Origin: Streptomyces sp. CBMA123
GTDB lineage: Bacteria; Actinomycetota; Actinomycetes; Streptomycetales; Streptomycetaceae
NCBI RefSeq assembly: GCF_014596465.1
Contig: NZ_MECK01000457.1
Coordinates: 1 to 45,738, forward strand
DNA length: 45,738 bases
Direction: 5' to 3'
Shown piece by piece: positions 31,053 to 39,468 of the stretch (the stretch's first letter is position 1; every line of letters begins with the position of its first letter). The notes beneath the pieces were generated by a model, which was given only the letters and a program-made list of their open reading frames with translations, made no database searches and was not told where the DNA came from. The translations under genes were made by a program, and so were the position numbers.

Positions 31053-32012
31053 TCACACCCGCCCCGGCACCATCCCGAAGGTCTGCCGCCGGCCGAACCG
31101 GTGCTCCGCCACCGCCACCAGCACCAGCAGCGCCACCACCGGCACCGCCACCGGCAGCAGGTGCGAGATCCCGCCGGACTCCCGCCAGATGTTGAACAGG
31201 CTGCCGGGCCCGGTCAGCACCAGCACCGCCAGCCCCACCGCCGCCGGCCCCATCCGCCCGCGCAAGCCGGCGAAGGTCAGCAGCATCGGGGCGATCAGCA
31301 TCACCACGAACCACTGGAGGTCCAGCGGGAAGGTCGTGTCGTCCCAGTTCTGGACCGCCTCCAGCAGACCGCCCGCGGCCATCGAGGCCAGCACCAGCCC
31401 ACCCGTCCGCAGGCCGGGCCGCGGCAGCAGGTCGGTCGGCGCCGCGATCAGCAGCAGCCCGGCCACCACGAACGGCAGCGTAGCCATCCCGACGTAGCCG
31501 ACCCACCAGACGTCGAGACCGGACGTCCGCCAGGCGGCGTCGCCCAGGTCGTACAGCCCGACGGCGCCCAGCAGCAGCGCGGTGACCCGAACGGCCGTCC
31601 AGCGCCCCAGCAGGGCCGCCACCCCGAGCAGCAGCGCCGCCGCCGGCGGGCCGAAGGCCCGGACGTGGTTGCCGAACGAGTCGTCCCAGGCCAGCCACCT
31701 GGTGGTCCGTTCCAGGGTGGCCAGCCAGGGCACCATGGTGGCCCCGACCACCGCACCGGCGATCATCGGCGCCACCAGCGCGAGCAGCCGCCCGGCCGCC
31801 GAGGCGCCGGTCAGCCCGAGCCGCACCCGCAGCCCGTACACCGCCAGGCCGAGCACCTCCCGGGCGACCGCCGCGCGACCGCCGGCGGCCGTCGTGTCGG
31901 CGAACACCTCAGCCAGCTCCTCACCGCGCTCACGGCGGTACTGCGCCGGGTAGAGCTGCAACGCGGCCCGCAGCACCGCCGAGGGCGCGGGACCGATCAC
32001 CGGCATGGTCAT
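31053..32012 (-). CDS. Multi-pass membrane protein with HAAS-like N-terminus
   Basis: The 319-residue protein starts in an ATGA overlap with the PadR gene. An amphipathic N-terminal segment (VLRAALQLYPAQYRRERGEELAEVFADTTAAGG) is like the HAAS domains of PadR-partner membrane proteins. Then follow about eight helices (LLALVAPMIAGAVVGATMV, AAALLLGVAALLGRW, ATLPFVVAGLLLIAA, VVMLIAPMLLTFAGL, AVGLAVLVLTG, VAVPVVALLVLVAVA). In known pairs, the PadR gene represses the membrane protein operon, which affects antimicrobial or envelope stress response. The partner role here is inferred from overlap and pairing. Confidence 0.8.
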   Translation of the reverse strand: MTMPVIGPAPSAVLRAALQLYPAQYRRERGEELAEVFADTTAAGGRAAVAREVLGLAVYGLRVRLGLTGASAAGRLLALVAPMIAGAVVGATMVPWLATLERTTRWLAWDDSFGNHVRAFGPPAAALLLGVAALLGRWTAVRVTALLLGAVGLYDLGDAAWRTSGLDVWWVGYVGMATLPFVVAGLLLIAAPTDLLPRPGLRTGGLVLASMAAGGLLEAVQNWDDTTFPLDLQWFVVMLIAPMLLTFAGLRGRMGPAAVGLAVLVLTGPGSLFNIWRESGGISHLLPVAVPVVALLVLVAVAEHRFGRRQTFGMVPGRV

Positions 32013-32389
32013 GAGAGTCCTCCCGCGGCAGGCCGCCCCTGCGACCCGCTCTTCCCCGGCAGCATCGACCGGATCTTCGTCAGCCGGCGCTCGGCCTCGG
32101 TGGCGACCGCCCGCAGGCGCCCGGCCTCGGCGGCCAGCGCGTCCCGTCCGGCATCGGTCAGCGCGTAGCTGCGCCGGGCCCGGCCGTCCACCACCTCCTC
32201 GGCGGCGACCTCGATCAGGCCCTGGGTCAGCAGCCGGTCGAGGGCGCCGTAGAGGGTGCCGGTGCGCATCTTGACCCGGCCGTCCGAGATCGCGGCGACC
32301 TCCTGGATGAGCGCGTAGCCGTGTCTCGGCGCATCGGCCAGGGCGGTGAGCAGCAGCAGCGTGGGCTCCTGCATGGAGCGTTCTGTCAT
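32009..32389 (-). CDS. PadR-family regulator
   Basis: The 126-residue protein is a PadR winged helix: EPTLLLLTALADAPRHGYALIQEVAAISDGRVKMRTGTLYGALDRLLTQGLIEVA, then ARRSYALTDAGRDALAAEAGRL, and a C-terminal dimer helix. The start at 32389 has no Shine-Dalgarno. The best promoter, TGGACC (32420-32425), 17 bases, TATATG (32397-32402, minus strand), puts the transcript start at the ATG, so a leaderless mRNA is likely. ACCTATAGGT, a perfect palindrome at 32413-32422, overlaps the -35 and is a candidate PadR site for autorepression. The gene leads an operon with the membrane protein. Confidence 0.93.
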   Translation of the reverse strand: MTERSMQEPTLLLLTALADAPRHGYALIQEVAAISDGRVKMRTGTLYGALDRLLTQGLIEVAAEEVVDGRARRSYALTDAGRDALAAEAGRLRAVATEAERRLTKIRSMLPGKSGSQGRPAAGGLS

Positions 32390-32396
32390 GCGACTA

Positions 32397-32425
32397 CATA
32401 TATCGTCAACCTACCTATAGGTCCA
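32397..32425 (-). promoter_or_regulatory. Predicted leaderless promoter with PadR palindrome
   Basis: Minus-strand TGGACC, 17 bases and TATATG, followed within eight bases by the padR-type ATG. ACCTATAGGT (32413-32422) is a perfect ten-base palindrome in the -35/spacer region. Confidence 0.55.
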
Positions 32426-32455
32426 GTACCGGGCCCGTCCGCCACAATGTGCCCC

Positions 32456-33109
32456 ATGCCGACCGAGGACCTGCTCATCGACTGGATCGCCCTGCTGCAC
32501 CGCTGCGGCACCACCGACGACCCCGAACCGTACGGCCGGGAGCTGCTGCGCCGCTGGTCCGAGCCCTGGCGCCGCTACCACACCACCGAGCACCTGCGCG
32601 CGATCCTGCGCCACGTCGACGACCTCGCCGGGCACGCCGCCGACCCGGACGCCGTCCGGCTCGCCGCCTGGTTCCACGACGCCGTCCACCGGCCCGACCG
32701 CACCGAGAACGAGGAGCGCAGCGCCGCCCTCGCCGTCCGCGCGCTGACCGCCGCCGGCCTGCCCGCCGACCGCGTCGCCGAGGTCGAACGGCTCGTCCTG
32801 CTCACCGCCACCCACGCCCCGGCCCCCGGCGACCACAACGGCGAGGTGCTCTGCGACGCGGACCTCGCCGTCCTCGGCGGCACCCCGGAGGCCTACGCGG
32901 CCTACACGGCCGCCGTCCGCGAGGAGTACGGCTTCGTCCCCGAGCCGGACTTCCGCACCGGCCGGGCCGCCGTCCTGCACCGCATCCTGGCGCTCCCCGC
33001 CCTCTACCGCACCCCCGCCGCCCACCACCGCCTCACCGCGGCGGCCCGCACCAACCTGACGGCCGAACTCCAGCGGCTCGGCGAGAGCGACGAGAACGGC
33101 GAGAGCTAA
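32456..33109 (+). CDS. HD-domain metal-dependent phosphohydrolase-like protein
   Basis: Taking the ATG at 32456 gives 217 residues; an ATG nine bases earlier is also possible and neither has a good ribosome-binding site. The HD-type pattern is clear: RRYHTTEHLRAILRH (first His), LAAWFHDAVHRP (His-Asp pair) and LCDADLAVLGG (late Asp). EERSAALAVRALTAAGLP is the intervening helix. This family is often annotated as a predicted metal-dependent phosphohydrolase, possibly on nucleotides; the substrate is unknown. The stop codon interlocks with that of the convergent gene. Confidence 0.88.
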   Translation: MPTEDLLIDWIALLHRCGTTDDPEPYGRELLRRWSEPWRRYHTTEHLRAILRHVDDLAGHAADPDAVRLAAWFHDAVHRPDRTENEERSAALAVRALTAAGLPADRVAEVERLVLLTATHAPAPGDHNGEVLCDADLAVLGGTPEAYAAYTAAVREEYGFVPEPDFRTGRAAVLHRILALPALYRTPAAHHRLTAAARTNLTAELQRLGESDENGES

Positions 33110-33462
33110 GCCAGCTCCCCCACCGGCGCCACCACCGCGCCCTGCTTGCCGCACACCCAGTGCGGCTCCGGTCCCAACTCGGGCTCCACGCCCAGCGCGT
33201 GCGGGTCCCCGTCGGCCGCGCAGACGGTGCACAGCGGCCACCGCCCGTACGCCTCCAGCAGCGCGTCCTGGACGTCCTGGGCGACCAGCCCGAGCACGTA
33301 CTCGGTGCCGTCCGGCCACTGCTCCAGCCACCACCGGCGGTGGGTGACGGCCTGCTCCACCAGCGAGACGACGGCGGCGTCCGCCACGTCCCGCGCGGTG
33401 AGGTCGGCCAGGATCAGCGCCCGGGCGTTGTGCAGGGCGGTCTCGATGTCGTCGGAAGCCAT
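33106..33462 (-). CDS. Hypothetical protein with Cys cluster
   Basis: The 118-residue protein has a helical front (DDIETALHNARALILADLTARDVADAAVVSLVEQAVTHRRWWLEQWPDGTEYVLGLVAQDVQDALLEAYGRWP) and a tail with three Cys: CTVCAADG, then HWVCGKQG. CxxC and a later Cys/His could hold zinc, so a small zinc-ribbon-like end is possible. No named family is recognised. It is alone between the HD gene (shared stop codons CTAA/TTAG at 33106-33109) and groEL. Confidence 0.75.
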   Translation of the reverse strand: MASDDIETALHNARALILADLTARDVADAAVVSLVEQAVTHRRWWLEQWPDGTEYVLGLVAQDVQDALLEAYGRWPLCTVCAADGDPHALGVEPELGPEPHWVCGKQGAVVAPVGELA

Positions 33463-33509
33463 CCGTCCATTCTCCGTGGACCGGCCGCAGGGTCAAAAAC
33501 CCGGAAACG

Positions 33510-33547
33510 CCGCGTGGGCGGCCCCCCGAAGGGAACCGCCCACGCGG
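33510..33547. terminator. Terminator downstream of groEL
   Basis: Arms 33510-33521 and 33536-33547 form a perfect 12-bp stem in the 122 bases after the groEL stop. Confidence 0.85.
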
Positions 33548-33584
33548 ACGAGGATCAGCCGATCCGATCGGAACCCGATCAGGA

Positions 33585-35312
<1,728 letters not shown>

Positions 35313-35328
35313 TCACCGACCCGGTCCG

Positions 35329-35391
35329 CTGTCACTCTCACACTGTGAGTGCTAACGCCAATGATTAGCACTCCAGGTGGTCGAGTGCAAG
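35329..35391 (-). promoter_or_regulatory. Tandem CIRCE operators with embedded groEL promoter
   Basis: Four 9-base half-sites are spaced by exactly nine bases. CTGTCACTC and GAGTGCTAA (35329-35355) form a weak CIRCE. TTAGCACTC and GAGTGCAAG (35365-35391) form a near-perfect one. The two inner half-sites also make a perfect inverted repeat, GAGTGCTAA-N9-TTAGCACTC. The minus-strand promoter TTGCAC (35385-35390), 17 bases, TAATCA (35362-35367) sits inside, so HrcA bound here would block it. Confidence 0.9.
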
Positions 35392-35440
35392 CCCAATCGC
35401 CAACCCGCGAGCCGCCGTCCGGGCCCGCGCGGGAACGCGA

Positions 35441-35474
35441 ACGGGCCCGTACGACGCGTGTCGCACGGGCCCGT
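35441..35474. terminator. Terminator downstream of the csp gene
   Basis: ACGGGCCCGT occurs twice (35441-35450, 35465-35474) and forms, with CGAC/GTCG inside, one long hairpin with a single mismatch. It lies after the csp gene, in the 325-base space before groEL that otherwise holds the CIRCE region. Confidence 0.85.
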
Positions 35475-35532
35475 CGAGAAGCAGGAGGTCCACCAGCGGT
35501 GGGCCGCGCCGAGCTCCTGGAGTCGGAAGGGG

Positions 35533-35736
35533 TCAGACCGCCGCGCGGACCATGTCCGCCTGCGGGCCCTTCTGTCCCTGGGAGATCTCGAACTCGACCC
35601 GCTGGCCCTCCTCGAGGGTGCGGTAGCCGTCCATCTGGATCGCGCTGTAGTGGACGAAGACGTCCGCACCACCGTCGACCGCGATGAAGCCGTAGCCCTT
35701 CTCCGCGTTGAACCACTTGACGGTGCCCTGAGCCAT
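35533..35736 (-). CDS. CspA-type cold-shock protein
   Basis: A standard 67-residue cold-shock protein: [69 protein letters not shown]1 (KGYGFIAV) and RNP2 (DVFVHYSAI) are intact. It binds single-stranded RNA and acts as an RNA chaperone and antiterminator. The gene has its own predicted promoter about 180-200 bases upstream, giving a long 5' leader as in other csp genes. Nearness to groEL places cold- and heat-stress genes side by side. Confidence 0.97.
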   Translation of the reverse strand: MAQGTVKWFNAEKGYGFIAVDGGADVFVHYSAIQMDGYRTLEEGQRVEFEISQGQKGPQADMVRAAV

Positions 35737-35912
35737 TCCGAACTCCCCTAGTGCTGTGCTGGCCCTTCACGGGCCCGCAGGTCGCGGGCCCGGGTCTGGT
35801 TTTGAAGGCCGGCCCGGGGAACCCCCCCTGAGCGCAGCCGTGCACGCCGCAACCCTCCGCACGGGGCGCCGGGACGGCTTCCGTGAGCGGGTGATTACGT
35901 CGACCGCCGCTG

Positions 35913-35940
35913 AATGTATCCGGACCGACGCCCTCTGCAA
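35913..35940 (-). promoter_or_regulatory. Predicted csp promoter
   Basis: Minus-strand TTGCAG (35935-35940), 16 bases and TACATT (35913-35918). The transcript would begin near 35906 and have a leader of about 170 bases, in line with cold-shock genes. Confidence 0.5.
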
Positions 35941-36247
35941 CAGGGTCAGCCGCCGGGAATTCCGCTGCCCTACCAAGGGACAAGAGCGAACAAACCGGGA
36001 GGAAATCGGCATTTCGCGCCGGACATAGCGGACGAATTACTCAAATGCCTGCAGGAATTCTGACATCTGCCTGACATGTTTCCCGGTCCGACCCCGGCCC
36101 GGTCTCCCCAGCCGGTCCCACGACCGGCCCCAGCGGCCGGACGACCTCCGGCGACGCACCCCGTCCGCCGGGAGCGAAACCCTGTTCCCAGCAGAGCCAC
36201 ACTCTACTCCGACTTGACCCCGAAATATTCCCGCCGAAATGCACGCA

Positions 36248-36292
36248 GCCGCCCGCACATACGGAGAGTCGAATTCCGTACGTACGGGCGGC
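36248..36292 (-). terminator. Terminator of the thrC-cysO operon
   Basis: Arms 36248-36265 and 36275-36292 pair over 18 positions with a nine-base loop. Two positions mismatch on the plus strand but become G-U pairs in minus-strand RNA. This fixes the working direction as minus, that of thrC-cysO. Confidence 0.75.
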
Positions 36293-36310
36293 GCGGAAAT
36301 GGCGCGCGGC

Positions 36311-36589
36311 TCAGCAGCCGCCGGCCACCGCCGGAATGATCGAGACGCCGGCGCCGTCCTTGATCTCGGTCGCCAGGCCCTCGGCGAACCGCACGTCGTC
36401 GTCGTTCACGTACACGTTGACGAAGCGGCGCAGCTTGCCGGTGTCGTCCAGGATCCGGGCCGAGATGCCGGCGTGGTTGCGCTCCAGGTCGGCGATGACC
36501 TCGGCCAGGGTGGCCCCCTCGGCGGTCACCTCGGCCGCGCCGCCGGTGTAGGTGCGCAGGATGGTGGGGATGCGGACGTTGGCGCTCAT
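36311..36589 (-). CDS. cysO: CysO-like sulfur-carrier protein ending in Gly-Gly-Cys
   Basis: The 92-residue ubiquitin-fold protein closely resembles mycobacterial CysO: VRIPTILRTYTGG, TLAEVIADLERNHAGISARI, DTGKLRRFVNVYVNDDDVRFAEGLATEIKDGAGVSIIPAVAGG. CysO carries sulfur as a C-terminal thiocarboxylate for CysM-type cysteine synthesis; the adduct CysO-Cys is cleaved by the protease Mec+. Here the chain ends Gly90-Gly91-Cys92, so it must be trimmed before it can be charged, and the encoded end equals the CysO-Cys adduct. GAGAG precedes the ATG. It follows thrC by 27 bases under the same SAM-I riboswitch. MoaD/ThiS-type roles are possible but less likely. Confidence 0.88.
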   Translation of the reverse strand: MSANVRIPTILRTYTGGAAEVTAEGATLAEVIADLERNHAGISARILDDTGKLRRFVNVYVNDDDVRFAEGLATEIKDGAGVSIIPAVAGGC

Positions 36590-36616
36590 GACTCTCCTTG
36601 CGGGGTGGGGGGCGGT

Positions 36617-37924
36617 TCAGGCGGACGCGAGGCCGGCGGAGTGGAAGGCGTCCAGGGTCGGCCGGATGACGGCGGTCATGCCCGCCTCGGAGACGGCGTC
36701 CAGCGTCTTCAGGCCGTCGCCCGTGTTGATCGCGACGGTCTCCTTGGCCGGATCCAGCTGACCGGTCTCGACCAGCTTCTTCAGCACGCCGACGGTCACC
36801 CCGCCCGCGGTCTCGGCGAAGATCCCCTCGGTGCGGGCCAGCAGCCGGATCGCCGCCACGACCTCCGCGTCCGTGACGTCCTCGACCGCGCCGCCCGTGC
36901 GACGGGCGATGTCCAGCACGTACGGGCCGTCCGCCGGGTTGCCGATCGCCAGCGACTTGGCGATGGTGTCCGGCTTCACCGGCTTGATCACGTCCCGCCC
37001 GGCCTTGAACGCCGCCGACACCGGCGAGCAGCCCTCCGCCTGGGCACCGAAGATCCGGTACGGCCGGTCCTCCACCAGACCCAGCTTGATCAGCTCCTGC
37101 AGCCCCTTGTCGATCTTCGTCAGCTGGGAGCCCGAGGCGATCGGGATGACGATCTGCTCCGGCAGCCGCCAGCCGAGCTGCTCACAGATCTCGTACGCCA
37201 GCGTCTTGGAACCCTCGCCGTAGTACGGCCGCAGGTTGACGTTCACGAAGCCCCAGCCCTCGCCGGCCGGATCCCCGATCAGCTCCGAGCAGAAGCGGTT
37301 CACATCGTCGTAGGTGCCCTCGATGCCCACCAGCTCACCGCCGTACACCCCGGCCATCACGACCTTGCCCTGCTCCAGGTCGTGCGGGATGAACACGCAG
37401 GAACGGAACCCGGCCCGGGCCGCCGCCGCGCCCACCGCGCCGGCCAGGTTGCCGGTCGAGGAGCAGGACAGCGTGGTGTACCCGAACGCCCGGGCCGCCT
37501 CGATCGCACACGCGACCACCCGGTCCTTGAACGAGTGGGTCGGGTTGCCGGAGTCGTCCTTGATGTGCAGCTGCGCCGTGAACCCGAGCTCCCGGCCCAG
37601 GTTGTCCGCCTTCACCAGCGGAGTCCAGCCGGGGTTCAGATTGGGCTTCGACGCCACATCGGCCGGCACCGGCAGCAGCGGCGCGTAACGCCAGATGGAC
37701 GCGGGGCCGGCTTCGATCCGCTTGCGCAGCTCCTCGGCGCGCTCGCCGCCGAACTCGTACGCGATCTCCAGCGGCCCGAAGCACTCCAGGCAGGCGAAGC
37801 TGGGGCCGAGCGGGAAGCGGGTTCCGCACTCCCGACACGACAGGGCGGCGGCGGGGCCGAGGTCGACGGGCTGGGATCCCTGCGGCCGAAGGCCGGGGGA
37901 GGGTGCGGCAGTGTCGATAGCCAT
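36617..37924 (-). CDS. thrC: Threonine synthase
   Basis: I use the ATG at 37924; an upstream in-frame ATG at 37948 falls in the riboswitch. The 435-residue protein has a zinc-ribbon-like Cys4 head (Cys30, 33, 45, 48 in CRECGTRFPLGPSFACLEC) and the fold-type II PLP domain. Lys133 in NPTHSFKDRV binds the cofactor; SSTGNLAGAVGAAAARAG holds the phosphate. Late elements include IASGSQLTKIDKGL and TAGGVTVGVLKKL. It converts O-phosphohomoserine to threonine. A SAM-I riboswitch lies directly upstream, unusual for a threonine gene and better explained by the shared operon with cysO. Confidence 0.95.
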   Translation of the reverse strand: MAIDTAAPSPGLRPQGSQPVDLGPAAALSCRECGTRFPLGPSFACLECFGPLEIAYEFGGERAEELRKRIEAGPASIWRYAPLLPVPADVASKPNLNPGWTPLVKADNLGRELGFTAQLHIKDDSGNPTHSFKDRVVACAIEAARAFGYTTLSCSSTGNLAGAVGAAAARAGFRSCVFIPHDLEQGKVVMAGVYGGELVGIEGTYDDVNRFCSELIGDPAGEGWGFVNVNLRPYYGEGSKTLAYEICEQLGWRLPEQIVIPIASGSQLTKIDKGLQELIKLGLVEDRPYRIFGAQAEGCSPVSAAFKAGRDVIKPVKPDTIAKSLAIGNPADGPYVLDIARRTGGAVEDVTDAEVVAAIRLLARTEGIFAETAGGVTVGVLKKLVETGQLDPAKETVAINTGDGLKTLDAVSEAGMTAVIRPTLDAFHSAGLASA

Positions 37925-37943
37925 GATGGCGGAGGCCTCTCTC

Positions 37944-38078
37944 CTCATCTTCCCCGTGGCGCGGACGCACCACAGGCCGGAATTGGCACCTGTCCCGCCG
38001 GGGCCTGTCGACGACAGCCGCGCGAGAAGGTTGCCGGGACGTCAACGGGCCGTTCCCTCAGTCCCTCTGGATGAGCTT
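37944..38078 (-). ncRNA. SAM-I (S-box) riboswitch
   Basis: Read on the minus strand, the leader begins AGCTCATCCAGAGGGACTGA and includes the S-box core CGTCCCGGCAACC. It then has GGTGCCAATTCC and closes with GATGAG. CTCATC (38071-38076) and GATGAG (37944-37949) form the P1 helix. The Shine-Dalgarno (AGGAG) begins inside the 3' strand of P1 and no terminator hairpin is evident, so SAM binding should block translation of thrC rather than stop transcription. Class assignment rests on conserved core and order of elements. Confidence 0.95.
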
Positions 38079-38221
38079 GTGAAGTTATGGTTCAGCGGCG
38101 ACCCCGGCGTGCGAAGGTCCGACCGCTGTACGAAGACTGTATCCGAAGGCGTCAACCCTGAACGGGACCGTCCGCCACGCGAGATGAGCCGTTCCACCCG
38201 ATCCCGCCGAGGAGAGTCACC

Positions 38222-39253
38222 GTGCCCGCCGAACCGACCCCCGCACTCCTCCCGCAGGCGGCGTCCTGGCTCCGCCGCCGCTCGTGGAGCGCGGCCGAGC
38301 GGCCGGTGCACACCCTGCTGGAGGCCAAGCAGCGCACCGGCCGCACCGTCAGCGTCGTCCTCCCGGCGCTCGACGAGGAGGCCACCGTCGGCGACATCGT
38401 CCGCACCGTCCGCCGCGAGCTGATGGAACGGGTCCCGCTGGTCGACGAACTCGTCGTGGTGGACTCCGGCTCCACCGACGCCACCGCCGCCGTCGCCGAA
38501 GCGGCGGGCGCCCGGGTGGAGCAGCGCGACCGGATCCTCCCCCGGCTGCCCGCCGTCCCCGGCAAGGGCGAGGTGCTCTGGCGCTCCCTGCTGGTCACCC
38601 GCGGCGACATCGTCTGCTTCATCGACGCCGACCTGCGCGAGTTCGACCCGGCCTTCGTCTCCGGCATCGTCGGCCCGCTGCTGACCGACGAGTCCATCCA
38701 CCTGGTCAAGGCCATGTACGACCGCCCGCTGGAGACCGACAACGGCGCGATCGTCCCGGCCGGCGGCGGCCGCGTCACCGAACTCGTCGCCCGCCCCCTC
38801 CTCAACCTCCACTGGCCGGAACTCGCCGGCTTCGTCCAGCCGCTCGGCGGCGAGTACGCGGCCCGCCGCTCACTCCTCGAACGGCTGCCCTTCCCCACCG
38901 GCTACGGCGTCGAACTCGGCCTGCTGGTCGACGCGTTGGAACTGGTCGGACTGGACGCCCTGGCCCAGGTCGACGTCGGCGTCCGGCACCACCGCCACCA
39001 GGACGGCCAGGCCCTCGGCCGGATGGCCGCCACCATCTACCGCACCGCCCTCGAACGCCTCGACCGCACCCACCGCCTCAAGGCCTCCGCCGACCTCGTC
39101 CACCCCCACCTCACCCAGTTCAGCCGCGCCCCGGAATCCCTCCCCCAGCCTTCGGCCGGCGGGACCCCCATCTTCGTCCCCCACACCCACCCCGTCACGG
39201 CCCTGGAACGCCCCCCGATGCACACCCTCCCCGAATACGCCACCCGCCACTAG
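38222..39253 (+). CDS. gpgS: Glucosyl-3-phosphoglycerate synthase
   Basis: The 343-residue GT-A-fold glycosyltransferase makes glucosyl-3-phosphoglycerate from a nucleotide-glucose and 3-phosphoglycerate, the first step to glucosylglycerate and, in mycobacteria, methylglucose polysaccharide. Motifs: VSVVLPALDEEATVGDIV (donor site), VVDSGSTDATAAVA, PGKGEVLWRSL, IDADLREFDP (metal-binding DxD-like) and HRHQDGQALGRMA. The start GTG follows GAGGAGAG. It is divergent from thrC and next to otsA and otsB, so genes for two compatible solutes are adjacent. The TAG stop overlaps the left end of a 175-base repeat. Confidence 0.93.
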   Translation: MPAEPTPALLPQAASWLRRRSWSAAERPVHTLLEAKQRTGRTVSVVLPALDEEATVGDIVRTVRRELMERVPLVDELVVVDSGSTDATAAVAEAAGARVEQRDRILPRLPAVPGKGEVLWRSLLVTRGDIVCFIDADLREFDPAFVSGIVGPLLTDESIHLVKAMYDRPLETDNGAIVPAGGGRVTELVARPLLNLHWPELAGFVQPLGGEYAARRSLLERLPFPTGYGVELGLLVDALELVGLDALAQVDVGVRHHRHQDGQALGRMAATIYRTALERLDRTHRLKASADLVHPHLTQFSRAPESLPQPSAGGTPIFVPHTHPVTALERPPMHTLPEYATRH

Positions 39254-39427
39254 GGGCCCGTCTTCGCACTCCCGCCTGCGGGCCGACGCCGGTGCCCGCA
39301 CCTCGCCGCGTTGTCGTCGGTCGCCCGATGCTCCGCATCGCCTCCCTCCTCCGCCTTGCGATGCACGCACCCCAACGCCGCCCCGCCCGCCCTCCGGGCG
39401 AACGACGGGAGTGCGAAGACGGGCCCC
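39253..39427. repeat. MITE-like palindromic element, 22-bp perfect terminal repeats
   Basis: The ends 39253-39274 and 39406-39427 are perfect 22-base inverted complements (GGGGCCCGTCTTCGCACTCC...). The 131-base middle has small internal hairpins, such as CGATGC-TCC-GCATCG (39326-39340), and no coding frame. It begins at the last base of the gpgS stop. No target duplication is clear. Size and structure fit a non-autonomous mobile or REP-type element; it may also terminate transcription. Confidence 0.6.
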
Positions 39428-39468
39428 AGACGGGTTTGCCACCCCGACCCCCCGGCAACATCCCAACC

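Larger units (their letters stand above)
35737..36310. other. Intergenic region, 574 bp, csp leader and operon terminator
   Basis: No coding frame looks real here. It holds the csp leader and promoter (35737-35940), a less GC-rich stretch around 35940-36060 and, at its right end, the terminator of the thrC-cysO operon. Confidence 0.7.
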
